A stretch of 64,000 nucleotides of DNA from Pseudomonas flexibilis (GTDB lineage: Bacteria > Pseudomonadota > Gammaproteobacteria > Pseudomonadales > Pseudomonadaceae): contig NZ_JRUD01000024.1 in assembly GCF_000802425.1 (NCBI RefSeq), positions 124,001 to 188,000 of the forward strand, in the 5' to 3' direction. The first letter of the stretch is position 1. Every line of letters starts with the position of its first letter. Shown here in pieces: positions 37,136 through 44,553 of the stretch. The notes beneath the pieces are model-generated. The model did not search any database, was not told the DNA's origin, and saw only the letters and a list, made by a program, of their open reading frames with translations. Made by a program: the position numbers and the translations under genes.

Positions 37136-38086
37136 TCAGAGCGCGAAAGGCAATGCCGAGTCGACCTGCTGCCGCCGGGCGAGCAGCCGGCGGAACTCGT
37201 CCGGGTCCTTGATCAGCACATCACGCCCGCGGTTCTCCTCGGCGGCGATCAGGCGCGACAGCCAGAATCGCAGGCAGGCGACGCGCAGCATGGTTGGCCA
37301 GAGTTCGGCTTCGGCCGGATGGAAGCGCCGTCGCGCCGAGTAGGCGCCCAGCAGCGCCTCGGTGCGCGCCGGGTCAAGATGCCCGTCGGCGTCCGAGCAC
37401 CAGTCATTCACGCTGATCGCCAGGTCGTAGAGCATCGGGCCCGAGCAGGCGTTGTAGAAGTCGATCACGCCGGTCAGGTGGCTGCCTTCGAACAGTGCGT
37501 TGTCACGGAACAGGTCAGCGTGCAGGTTGGCCCTCGGCAGGGACCGCAGGCGGCCGGCCTGGTCGTGCAGTTCGGTCAGCGCGCCACGCAGCAGTGGCAG
37601 GTGCTCCTCGGGCAGGCCCAGGGCCAGGCTGGGACCCTGCTCCAGCATCCAGGCCAGTCCGCGGTCGCTGGGGCGCTCCAGGGGGGCATCGCAGGTCGCC
37701 AAGTGCAGGCGCGCCAGCCAGTCGCCCAGCTCGGCGCATTGGTGCGCATTCGGCGCATGCACGTGCCGGCCGGGCAGGCGCGGTTGCAGCAGCGCGGGCT
37801 TGTCGGCCAGCCGCCGCAGGGCTTGACCCTCGCGGGTACGCAGGGCGAAGGGCACCGCCAGTCCGGCGTCATGCAGCACGTCGAGCAGCTGGATGAAAAA
37901 TGGCAGCTCGTCCTGCGCGCCGCGTTCCACCAGGGTCAGCACGAACTCGCCCTGCTCCAGGCTGACGAAGAAGTTGCTGTTCTCGGTGCCTTCGGCGATG
38001 CCCTGGAAACCCACCAGGCGACCTAGCCCATACGGGGCCAGGAAGTCTTCCAGTTCGTGGTGCTCGAGCGGGGTGAACACGGACAT
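37136..38086 (-). CDS. thrB: Homoserine kinase, ThrB type II (APH fold)
   Basis: A 316-aa kinase of the aminoglycoside phosphotransferase fold that phosphorylates homoserine in threonine synthesis; it is unrelated to the GHMP-type ThrB of E. coli. The N-lobe has GIAEGTENSNFFV. The catalytic loop is NLHADLFRDNALF (Brenner motif HxDxxxxN), and the metal Asp is in GVIDFYNA. It lies 7 bases downstream of the DUF2782 gene on the same strand, so they form an operon as in PAO1. Confidence 0.93.
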   Translation of the reverse strand: MSVFTPLEHHELEDFLAPYGLGRLVGFQGIAEGTENSNFFVSLEQGEFVLTLVERGAQDELPFFIQLLDVLHDAGLAVPFALRTREGQALRRLADKPALLQPRLPGRHVHAPNAHQCAELGDWLARLHLATCDAPLERPSDRGLAWMLEQGPSLALGLPEEHLPLLRGALTELHDQAGRLRSLPRANLHADLFRDNALFEGSHLTGVIDFYNACSGPMLYDLAISVNDWCSDADGHLDPARTEALLGAYSARRRFHPAEAELWPTMLRVACLRFWLSRLIAAEENRGRDVLIKDPDEFRRLLARRQQVDSALPFAL

Positions 38087-38093
38087 GGCGGCA

Positions 38094-38372
38094 CTACCAA
38101 CGGAAGATTTCCCAGGCGGGGATCAGCATGTCGGGCTTGTCGGCGCGTACGAAGTTGTCGCTGCCGTCGGCGCGCACCAGATAGTAAGGCTTACCGTTCT
38201 TGGGCGTTATCTTGATCGCGTACAGGAAGCCGTTGACCCGGAATTCCTCGATGCGTTTGTCGCCCTCCTGGCGGATGGTGACGTCCGGTTCGGCATCCAC
38301 CGAATCCTGGGCCGCAGCGTACAACGGCAGGGCCAGCAGGCCAGCCAACAGCAGGTGATTGAAAGCGCGCAT
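38094..38372 (-). CDS. DUF2782 secreted small protein
   Basis: A 92-aa protein with a cleavable signal (MRAFNHLLLAGLLALPLYAAA) and a small beta-rich domain (VTIRQEGDKRIEEFRVNGFLYAIK) of the DUF2782 family. The ATG at 38372 is preceded by AAAGGGT; the frame extends upstream, but that part overlaps the polA promoter region. It is co-transcribed with thrB and divergent from polA. Periplasmic; function unknown. Confidence 0.85.
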   Translation of the reverse strand: MRAFNHLLLAGLLALPLYAAAQDSVDAEPDVTIRQEGDKRIEEFRVNGFLYAIKITPKNGKPYYLVRADGSDNFVRADKPDMLIPAWEIFRW

Positions 38373-38446
38373 GGTACCCTTTGCCCCGACATTTCCATAA
38401 ACAGGTACGGACATTCTAGCGCCGTGCCCGCGCAAAAGGTCTGCAC

Positions 38447-41209
38447 ATGAGTCAAGCGCCCCTCGTCCTGGTGGACGGTTCGTCCTACCTGTACCGCGCC
38501 TTTCACGCCCTGCCGCCGCTGACCACTTCGACCGGCCTGCCCACCGGGGCGGTGAAGGGTGTGCTGAACATGCTGCTCAGCCTGCGCAAGCAGTATCCGG
38601 ACAGCCCCTTCGCGGTGGTCTTCGACGCCAAGGGGCCGACCTTCCGCGATGAACTGTTCGAGCACTACAAGTCGCACCGCCCGCCGATGCCCGACGACCT
38701 GCGTGTGCAGGTCGAGCCGCTGCATGCCACGGTGCGGGCGCTCGGTCTGCCGCTGCTGTGTGTGGACGGCGTCGAGGCCGACGACGTGATCGGCACTCTG
38801 GCGCGGCGCTGTGCCGACGCTGGCCGCGACGTGGTGATTTCCACCGGTGACAAGGACATGGCGCAGCTGGTCTGCCCGCGCGTGTGCCTGGTCAACACCA
38901 TGACCGGCAGTGTCTATGACGTGGAAGGCGTGAAGAGCAAGTTCGGCGTCGGCCCGGAGCTGATCATCGACTACCTGGCGCTGATGGGCGACAAGGTCGA
39001 CAACATCCCCGGCGTGCCGGGGGTCGGCGAGAAGACCGCGCAGGGCCTGCTGAACGGTATCGCCGGCGGGTTGGATGGCCTGTACGCCAATCTGGATCAG
39101 GTTGCCGCGTTGCCGATCCGCGGCGCCAAGACCCTTGGCGCCAAGCTCGCCGAGCACCGGGAGGCGGCCTATCTGTCCTATCAGCTGGCAACCATCAAGA
39201 CCGATGTGGCGCTGGAGGTGGACATCGACGCGCTGCATCCGGGCGAGCCGCAGCGCGAGGCGCTGATCGAGCTGTATCGCCAGCTGGAATTCCGCGCCTG
39301 GCTGGATGCGCTGCTGCGCGAGGCGCCGGCTGCACCGGCCGCTGCAGGCGCCCCGGACGACCTGTTTGCCGAGTCGGCGGGCGCTGAGGAAGCCGCCCCG
39401 GTGCAGTACGTGACCCTCACCGATCCGGTCGACTTTCAGGCCTGGCTGAAGCGGCTGGACACGGCCGAGTACATCTCCTTCAACACCAAGCTCAACGGCA
39501 ACGACCCGCAGCAGGCCGAGCTGGTCGGCCTGGCCTTCGCCGTGGCGCCTGGCGAGGCGGCCTACCTGCCGCTGGCGCACAGCTACATGGGCGTGCCGGC
39601 GCAGATCGATCGCAGCGAGGCGCTGGCCGCGCTCAAGCCGCTGCTGGAGGATCCGGCGCGGCCGAAGATCGTCCAGCACGGCAAGGCGGACATCGAGGTG
39701 CTGGTGCGCTACGGCATCGCCCTGCGCGGCGTGGCCTTCGACACCATGCTCGAATCCTACGTGCTGGACTCCACTGCCACCCGCCACGACCTGGACAGCC
39801 TGGCGCTGAAGTATCTGGGGCGCAGCACCACACGCCTGGAAGATATCGCCGGCAAGGGCGCCAAGCAGCTCAGCTTCGACCAGGTGGCCCTGGAACAGGC
39901 CGGTCCCTACGCCGCCGAAGGCGCGGACGTGGCGCTGGCGCTGCATCGGGTGCTGTGGGAGCGCCTGCAGGCGATTCCCAGCCTGGCCGGCGTGTTGCGC
40001 GACATCGAGATGCCGCTGATGCCGGTGCTGGCGCGCATCGAATGCAATGGCGCCTACGTGGATGCCCAACTGCTCGGCAAGCAGAGCCTGGAGCTGGGCG
40101 AGCGCATGGTGGAGCTGGAGCGCGAGGCCTACTCGATCGCCGGTGAGGAGTTCAACCTCGGCTCACCCAAGCAGCTGTGCGCCATCCTCTACGACAAGCT
40201 GGGCCTGCCGGTGCTGGCCAAGACGGCCACCGGCCAGCCGTCCACCGCGGAAAGCGTGCTGGCCGAGCTGGCCGAGGACGGCTATCCGCTGCCGCAGGTG
40301 ATCATGTACTACCGCCAGGTCAGCAAGCTGAAGAGCACCTACACGGATCGTCTGCCGGAGCAGATCAATCCGCGCACCGGGCGCATCCATACCAGTTATC
40401 ACCAGGCGGTGACCGCCACGGGTCGCCTGTCCTCCAGCGACCCGAACCTGCAGAACATCCCGATCCGCACCGCGGAGGGCCGCCGCATCCGCCAGGCCTT
40501 CGTCGCGCCGCCCGGCTACCGGCTGCTGGCCGCCGACTACTCGCAGATCGAACTGCGCATCATGGCGCACCTGGCGCAGGACGCCGGTCTGCTGAACGCC
40601 TTCCGTCAGGGACTGGACGTACACCGTGCGACCGCCGCCGAAGTGTTCGGCGTGCCGCTGGACCAGGTCAGCGGCGAGCAGCGCCGCCGCGCAAAGGCGA
40701 TCAACTTCGGCCTGATCTACGGCATGAGCGCGTTCGGCCTGGCCAAGCAGCTCGGCGTGGACCGCAAGGAGGCCCAGGCCTACATCGACCTGTACTTCGC
40801 CCGCTATCCGGGCGTGCTGGCCTACATGGAACGCACCCGCGAGCAGGCACGCGAGCAGGGCTACGTGGAAACCCTGTTCGGCCGCCGCCTGTATCTGCCG
40901 GAAATCCAGTCGCGCAACGGCGCCATGCGCAAGGCCGCCGAGCGCACCGCGATCAACGCGCCCATGCAGGGCACTGCCGCCGACATCATGAAGCGCGCCA
41001 TGGTGGCGGTGGACGGCTGGCTGAGCGAGAGCGGCCTGGACGCCCGGGTGATTCTCCAGGTGCACGACGAACTGGTGCTGGAGGTTCGCGAGGACCTGCT
41101 GGCGCAGGTACGCGCGCCGCTGATCGGCCTGATGAGCCAGGCTGCGGAGCTGTCCGTGCCGCTGCTGGTCGAGGCCGGCGAGGGTGCGAATTGGGACGAG
41201 GCGCACTAA
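38447..41209 (+). CDS. polA: DNA polymerase I with degenerate proofreading site
   Basis: A 920-aa family A polymerase for Okazaki fragment processing and repair. The 5'-nuclease domain (about 1-290) is intact (DGSSYLYRAFHA, GVEADDVIGTLAR, GDKVDNIPGVPGVGEKTA). The polymerase domain (about 515-920) has motif A DYSQIELR, motif B RRAKAINFGLIYG and motif C VHDELVLEV. The 3'-5' exonuclease domain (about 325-510) keeps its fold-level sequence, but the metal-binding residues are changed: E. coli Asp355 and Glu357 are Asn346 and Lys348 (FNTK for FDTE), and Asp501 is Gly492 (YAAEG). Asp424 is kept as Asp415. Proofreading is probably lost. Confidence 0.96.
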   Translation: MSQAPLVLVDGSSYLYRAFHALPPLTTSTGLPTGAVKGVLNMLLSLRKQYPDSPFAVVFDAKGPTFRDELFEHYKSHRPPMPDDLRVQVEPLHATVRALGLPLLCVDGVEADDVIGTLARRCADAGRDVVISTGDKDMAQLVCPRVCLVNTMTGSVYDVEGVKSKFGVGPELIIDYLALMGDKVDNIPGVPGVGEKTAQGLLNGIAGGLDGLYANLDQVAALPIRGAKTLGAKLAEHREAAYLSYQLATIKTDVALEVDIDALHPGEPQREALIELYRQLEFRAWLDALLREAPAAPAAAGAPDDLFAESAGAEEAAPVQYVTLTDPVDFQAWLKRLDTAEYISFNTKLNGNDPQQAELVGLAFAVAPGEAAYLPLAHSYMGVPAQIDRSEALAALKPLLEDPARPKIVQHGKADIEVLVRYGIALRGVAFDTMLESYVLDSTATRHDLDSLALKYLGRSTTRLEDIAGKGAKQLSFDQVALEQAGPYAAEGADVALALHRVLWERLQAIPSLAGVLRDIEMPLMPVLARIECNGAYVDAQLLGKQSLELGERMVELEREAYSIAGEEFNLGSPKQLCAILYDKLGLPVLAKTATGQPSTAESVLAELAEDGYPLPQVIMYYRQVSKLKSTYTDRLPEQINPRTGRIHTSYHQAVTATGRLSSSDPNLQNIPIRTAEGRRIRQAFVAPPGYRLLAADYSQIELRIMAHLAQDAGLLNAFRQGLDVHRATAAEVFGVPLDQVSGEQRRRAKAINFGLIYGMSAFGLAKQLGVDRKEAQAYIDLYFARYPGVLAYMERTREQAREQGYVETLFGRRLYLPEIQSRNGAMRKAAERTAINAPMQGTAADIMKRAMVAVDGWLSESGLDARVILQVHDELVLEVREDLLAQVRAPLIGLMSQAAELSVPLLVEAGEGANWDEAH

Positions 41210-41247
41210 GGATGTGGTCGGCCGCGAAAATTTTTTCACGGTCGGCT

Positions 41248-41275
41248 GAACTTATTCCGAAGAGGGTGTGTCAGA
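41248..41275 (+). promoter_or_regulatory. AlgU (sigma-22)-type promoter of the ErsA-like sRNA
   Basis: GAACTT (41248-41253), 17 bases, then TCAGA (41271-41275) matches the extracytoplasmic sigma-E/AlgU consensus GAACTT-N16/17-TCTGA. An A/T-rich tract (aaaattttttca) directly upstream could act as an UP element. The published ErsA promoter of P. aeruginosa is AlgU-dependent and in the same location. Confidence 0.8.
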
Positions 41276-41281
41276 GCCTCT

Positions 41282-41407
41282 GAATGGGTGAAGCCGTTCA
41301 ATGCTCCTTGTTGTGTTTAGTGTTGGCAGATATCTGATCGCCGCTTGGCGAGTCGGAGTTGAACCTCGAACTTCCCCCTCCCCATACGAAGTTCGAGGTT
41401 TTTTTTG
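41282..41407 (+). ncRNA. ersA: ErsA-like small RNA (Spot 42 position, polA-engB gap)
   Basis: About 126 nt predicted between the AlgU-type promoter and a strong terminator; no plausible ORF. The position between polA and engB is that of Spot 42 in enterobacteria and of ErsA in P. aeruginosa (about 130 nt, an Hfq-dependent regulator that includes algC among its targets). The terminator loop carries the C-rich stretch ccccctcccc, fitting a target-pairing seed. The 5' end is inferred from promoter spacing, so it is uncertain by a few bases. Identity with ErsA is an inference from location, promoter type and size. Confidence 0.78.
41362..41407 (+). terminator. Rho-independent terminator of the ErsA-like sRNA
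   Basis: A perfect 12-bp stem, aacctcgaactt/aagttcgaggtt, with a 15-base C-rich loop (41374-41388), followed by eight T. It may also stop any polA read-through. Confidence 0.95.
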
Positions 41408-41427
41408 CCTGCGATTCTGCTCCCGCG

Positions 41428-42066
41428 TCAGGCGTCCGCGCGGGCTTCTTCACCCAGGCCCAGCCAGCGGGCCAGCACGGCCTGGGCCTCCTCGATGCCC
41501 TGGCGTTTGGGGGCGGAAAACAGCTGCACGCTGATGCCGTCCCCCCAGCCCTGGCGCACGTCCTTCTGCACCTTGAGCAGGGCGTTCTTGGCAGCGCCGA
41601 AAGCCAGCTTGTCGGCTTTGGTGAGCAGGATATGCAGCGGCATGCCACTGGTGTGCGCCCAGTCGAGCATCATGCGGTCGAACTCGGTCAGCGGGTGGCG
41701 GATATCCATCATCAGCACCACGCCGGCCAGGCTGGCGCGGCTGCCCAGGTAGGCCTCCAGGTGCATCTGCCAGTGCTGCTTGAGCGGGATCGGCACCTTG
41801 GCGTAGCCGTAGCCGGGCAGGTCAACCAGGCGACGCTCATCGTCCAGGCGGAAGAAGTTGAGCAGCTGGGTGCGGCCCGGCGTCTTCGAGGTGCGCGCCA
41901 GGTTGGCATGCGTCAGGGTGTTCAGGGCGCTGGACTTGCCGGCGTTGGAACGGCCGGCAAAGGCGATCTCGCGGCCGAGGTCGGGCGGGCATTGATCCAC
42001 CTTCGCAGCACTGATGAGAAAGGTGGCCTGTTGGCACAACCCGAGGATCGGATTCTTGGTAGACAT
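41428..42066 (-). CDS. engB: Ribosome-biogenesis GTPase EngB/YihA
   Basis: A 212-aa TRAFAC GTPase needed for ribosome (50S) assembly in studied bacteria. G1 GRSNAGKSS (38-46), G2 within [10 protein letters not shown]3 DLPGYG, G4 TKAD, G5 near FSAPK. The start ATG 42066 gives [12 protein letters not shown], with GGA 8 bases upstream; the frame extends upstream across the cytochrome c4 promoter region and is not used. It converges on the sRNA. Confidence 0.95.
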   Translation of the reverse strand: MSTKNPILGLCQQATFLISAAKVDQCPPDLGREIAFAGRSNAGKSSALNTLTHANLARTSKTPGRTQLLNFFRLDDERRLVDLPGYGYAKVPIPLKQHWQMHLEAYLGSRASLAGVVLMMDIRHPLTEFDRMMLDWAHTSGMPLHILLTKADKLAFGAAKNALLKVQKDVRQGWGDGISVQLFSAPKRQGIEEAQAVLARWLGLGEEARADA

Positions 42067-42133
42067 GAGGATTTCCAAGGTGCGACCCGGGGTCGCAGGG
42101 GGCGGTTTCGTTTCCGTTTCAGCGGCGCAAGTA

Positions 42134-42139
42134 TATAAT
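42134..42139 (+). promoter_or_regulatory. Candidate -10 element for cytochrome c4 gene
   Basis: A perfect TATAAT within gtatataatg, 132 bases before the cytochrome c4 start. The -35 region at the expected distance (tttccg) is weak. It lies in the 204-base gap between the divergent engB and cytochrome c4 genes. Confidence 0.4.
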
Positions 42140-42270
42140 GCCGCCGATTTTGTGTGCGCTTTGCTCCACTGCCGGAGCGAAGCCGAACGGGACCATGACG
42201 CCAGAACGCGCACAGACGCGGGCCTTCGGACCGAGCTCCCTCTCACCCTTAGCCGTTATTGGATTAGCTG

Positions 42271-42903
42271 ATGAACAAAGTACTCGTGAGTCTGCTGTTG
42301 ACCCTGGGCCTGACCGGCGCCGCACAGGCCGCCGGCGACGCCGCAGCCGGTCAGAACAAGGTCATGCTCTGCTCCGCCTGCCACAACGCGGACGGCAACA
42401 GCGCAGCGCCGAACTTCCCGAAGCTGGCTGGCCAGGGTGAGCGTTACCTGCTCAAGCAGATGAAGGACATCAAGGCCGGTTCCACCCCGGGCGCCCCCGA
42501 AGGTGTAGGCCGCAAGGTGCTGGAAATGACCGGCATGCTGGATACCTTCAGCGATCAGGACCTGGAAGACATCGCCGCCTACTTCGCCAGCCAGAAGGGC
42601 AGCATCGGTGCCGCCGACCCGGCGCTGGTCGAGCGTGGCGAGGCCCTGTGGCGCGGTGGCAAGCTGGCCGAGGGCATGCCCGCCTGCACCGGCTGCCACG
42701 CCCCGAACGGCATCGGCAACGCCGCCGCCGCCTATCCCAAGTTGAACGGCCAGCACGCTGCCTACATCGCCAAGCAGCTGACCGACTTCCGCGAAGGCGT
42801 ACGCACCAACGATGGCGACACCATGATCATGCGCGCCATCGCCGCCAAGCTGAGCAACAAAGACATCCAGGCGCTGTCCAGCTATATCCAGGGCCTGCAC
42901 TGA
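42271..42903 (+). CDS. Di-haem cytochrome c4
   Basis: A 210-aa periplasmic electron carrier able to feed haem-copper oxidases. The signal peptide ends AAQAA. Two class I cytochrome domains have haem sites CSACH (34-38) and CTGCH (140-144), with Met ligand candidates in LEMTGM and DTMIMRAI. It is followed by a strong terminator. In PAO1 the equivalent gene (cc4, PA5490) has a neighbouring cytochrome c5 gene; no such second gene is present here. Confidence 0.95.
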   Translation: MNKVLVSLLLTLGLTGAAQAAGDAAAGQNKVMLCSACHNADGNSAAPNFPKLAGQGERYLLKQMKDIKAGSTPGAPEGVGRKVLEMTGMLDTFSDQDLEDIAAYFASQKGSIGAADPALVERGEALWRGGKLAEGMPACTGCHAPNGIGNAAAAYPKLNGQHAAYIAKQLTDFREGVRTNDGDTMIMRAIAAKLSNKDIQALSSYIQGLH

Positions 42904-42918
42904 TTGTCGTGAAGACGG

Positions 42919-42950
42919 AAAAAGGGTGGCGCGAGCCGCCCTTTTTTTTT
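42919..42950 (+). terminator. Intrinsic terminator of cytochrome c4 gene
   Basis: A 10-bp stem aaagggtggc/gccgcccttt (one G-T pair) with loop gcga, followed by nine T (42942-42950). It starts 18 bases after the stop. Confidence 0.95.
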
Positions 42951-43036
42951 GCACCTGTGGTTAAAATCCGGGCAACGCACCGGCGGCACAGCGGCCAAAC
43001 GGCCGACGCCGATTTTTCAGTCGAGGAGTTCTTTGC

Positions 43037-43666
43037 ATGCGCACGCTGCTTTTCAGTGCCCTGCTGGCCGTTGCCAGTCTGCTTTCCATCCCCGCCCACG
43101 CCGCCGACTACCGTGCCGGCAAGCACTATGTCGAACTGAACAGCCCGGTCCCGGTGTCGCAACCTGGCAAGATCGAAGTCGTCGAGCTGTTCTGGTATGG
43201 CTGCCCGCACTGCTACGAATTCGAACCGGTGCTCAACGCCTGGGTGGAAACCCTGCCCGATGATGTGAATTTTGTCCGCGTGCCGGCCCTGTTCGGCGGC
43301 GTGTGGAACACCCATGGACAGCTGTTCATCGCCCTGGAGGCCATGAAGGTCGAGCCGCAGGTGCATGAGGCGATCTTTGCCGCAGTTCACCGTGAAGGCC
43401 GCAAGCTGGCCACGCCGAAGGAGATGGCCGAATTCCTGGCGGCCCAGGGTGTCGATTCCGAGGCATTCCTCAAGACCTACAACTCCTTCGGCGTAAAGAG
43501 CCAGATGGAAAAGGCCAAGAAGCTGGCCATGGCCTACCAGGTCACTGGCGTTCCGGTGCTGGTGGTCAACGGCAAGTACCGGCTGGACCTGGGCTCGGCG
43601 GGCGGTCCCCAGCAGGCCGTTGCCCTGGCCGACCATCTGATCGCCCGCGAGCGGGCAGCGCAGTAG
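43037..43666 (+). CDS. dsbA: Thiol:disulfide oxidoreductase DsbA
   Basis: A 209-aa periplasmic oxidase that introduces disulfides into secreted proteins. The signal peptide ends AHA. The active site is CPHC at 56-59, the thioredoxin fold is interrupted by a helical insertion, and the cis-Pro loop is VTGVPVLVV. GAGGAG precedes the ATG by 8 bases. A TAAAAT hexamer lies just upstream of position 42970 as a possible -10. Confidence 0.96.
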   Translation: MRTLLFSALLAVASLLSIPAHAADYRAGKHYVELNSPVPVSQPGKIEVVELFWYGCPHCYEFEPVLNAWVETLPDDVNFVRVPALFGGVWNTHGQLFIALEAMKVEPQVHEAIFAAVHREGRKLATPKEMAEFLAAQGVDSEAFLKTYNSFGVKSQMEKAKKLAMAYQVTGVPVLVVNGKYRLDLGSAGGPQQAVALADHLIARERAAQ

Positions 43667-43693
43667 AGACGCCCGAGTGGCGCGGTTCCGATC

Positions 43694-44548
43694 ATGCTCA
43701 GACAGCGTATCGTGAGAGCTCCTTCGCAACGTGAACCGCGCGTCAATCCCCGCAGCGGCAAGCCCGCGGGCCTGCCGGCGGACGGGCGCCTGCGCCTGCT
43801 CAGCTTCAACATCCAGGTGGGCATTTCCACCCAGCGCTATCACCACTACCTGACCCGCGGCTGGCAGCACCTGCTGCCACACGCCGGGCGCGGGATGAAC
43901 CTGCAGCGCATCGGCGAGCTGCTGGCCGATTACGACCTGGTGGCCTTGCAGGAGGTGGACGGCGGCAGTCTGCGCTCGGGTTTCGTCAACCAGGTCGAGC
44001 ACCTGGCGCAGCTCGGCGATTTCCCCTACTGGTATCAGCAGCTCAATCGCAACCTCGGTCGTTTCGCCCAGCACAGCAACGGCGTGCTCAGCCGCCTGCG
44101 CCCGCAGCATCTGGAAGACCATCCGCTGCCCGGCCCCGCCGGGCGCGGCGCCATGCTGCTGCGCTTCGGCGAGGGTCCGGACGCCCTGGCGGTGGTGATG
44201 ATGCATCTGGCACTGGGCGCGCGCGCGCGCACCCGCCAGCTGTCCTACATCCGCGAACTGCTCGGCGACTTCCGTCACATGGTGTTGATGGGCGACATGA
44301 ATACCCAGGCGGTGGAGCTGCTCGAGCATTCGCCGCTGCGTGATCTCGGGTTGATCGCTCCCCAGGTGTGCGCCACGTTCCCCAGCTGGCGCCCGCAGCG
44401 TTGTCTGGACCATATCCTGCTCAGCCCGGAGCTGGGGCTGGAGCGGGTCGAGGTGCTGGACGCGCCGATTTCCGACCACCTGCCGGTGGCGGTGGACATT
44501 CGTCTGCCGCACGGTTCGGTCGACCAGCTTCCCCAGCGGCGCGAGTGA
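43694..44548 (+). CDS. Endonuclease/exonuclease/phosphatase-fold protein
   Basis: A 284-aa protein of the EEP superfamily (DNase I/APE-like). Catalytic segments are LSFNIQVG, LQEVDGG (metal Glu), GDMNTQ (Asp/Asn) and SDHLPVAVDI (general base His). No signal peptide is visible, so it is probably cytosolic. It follows dsbA by 27 bases and is coupled to the diguanylate cyclase gene by overlapping stop/start codons. Nucleic acid, lipid head group or nucleotide substrates are all possible; none can be chosen. Confidence 0.87.
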   Translation: MLRQRIVRAPSQREPRVNPRSGKPAGLPADGRLRLLSFNIQVGISTQRYHHYLTRGWQHLLPHAGRGMNLQRIGELLADYDLVALQEVDGGSLRSGFVNQVEHLAQLGDFPYWYQQLNRNLGRFAQHSNGVLSRLRPQHLEDHPLPGPAGRGAMLLRFGEGPDALAVVMMHLALGARARTRQLSYIRELLGDFRHMVLMGDMNTQAVELLEHSPLRDLGLIAPQVCATFPSWRPQRCLDHILLSPELGLERVEVLDAPISDHLPVAVDIRLPHGSVDQLPQRRE

Positions 44549-44553
44549 CCCGC

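Noticed and set aside
41218-41247. Possible polA terminator (gccgcgaaaattttttcacgg)
   Set aside because: The inverted repeat is interrupted and its T-run lies inside the stem. It is better explained as an A/T-rich element upstream of the sRNA promoter.
42271-42903. Expectation of a second monohaem cytochrome c gene beside cytochrome c4, as in PAO1
   Set aside because: No second cytochrome gene with CxxCH occurs between engB and dsbA apart from the di-haem cytochrome c4.
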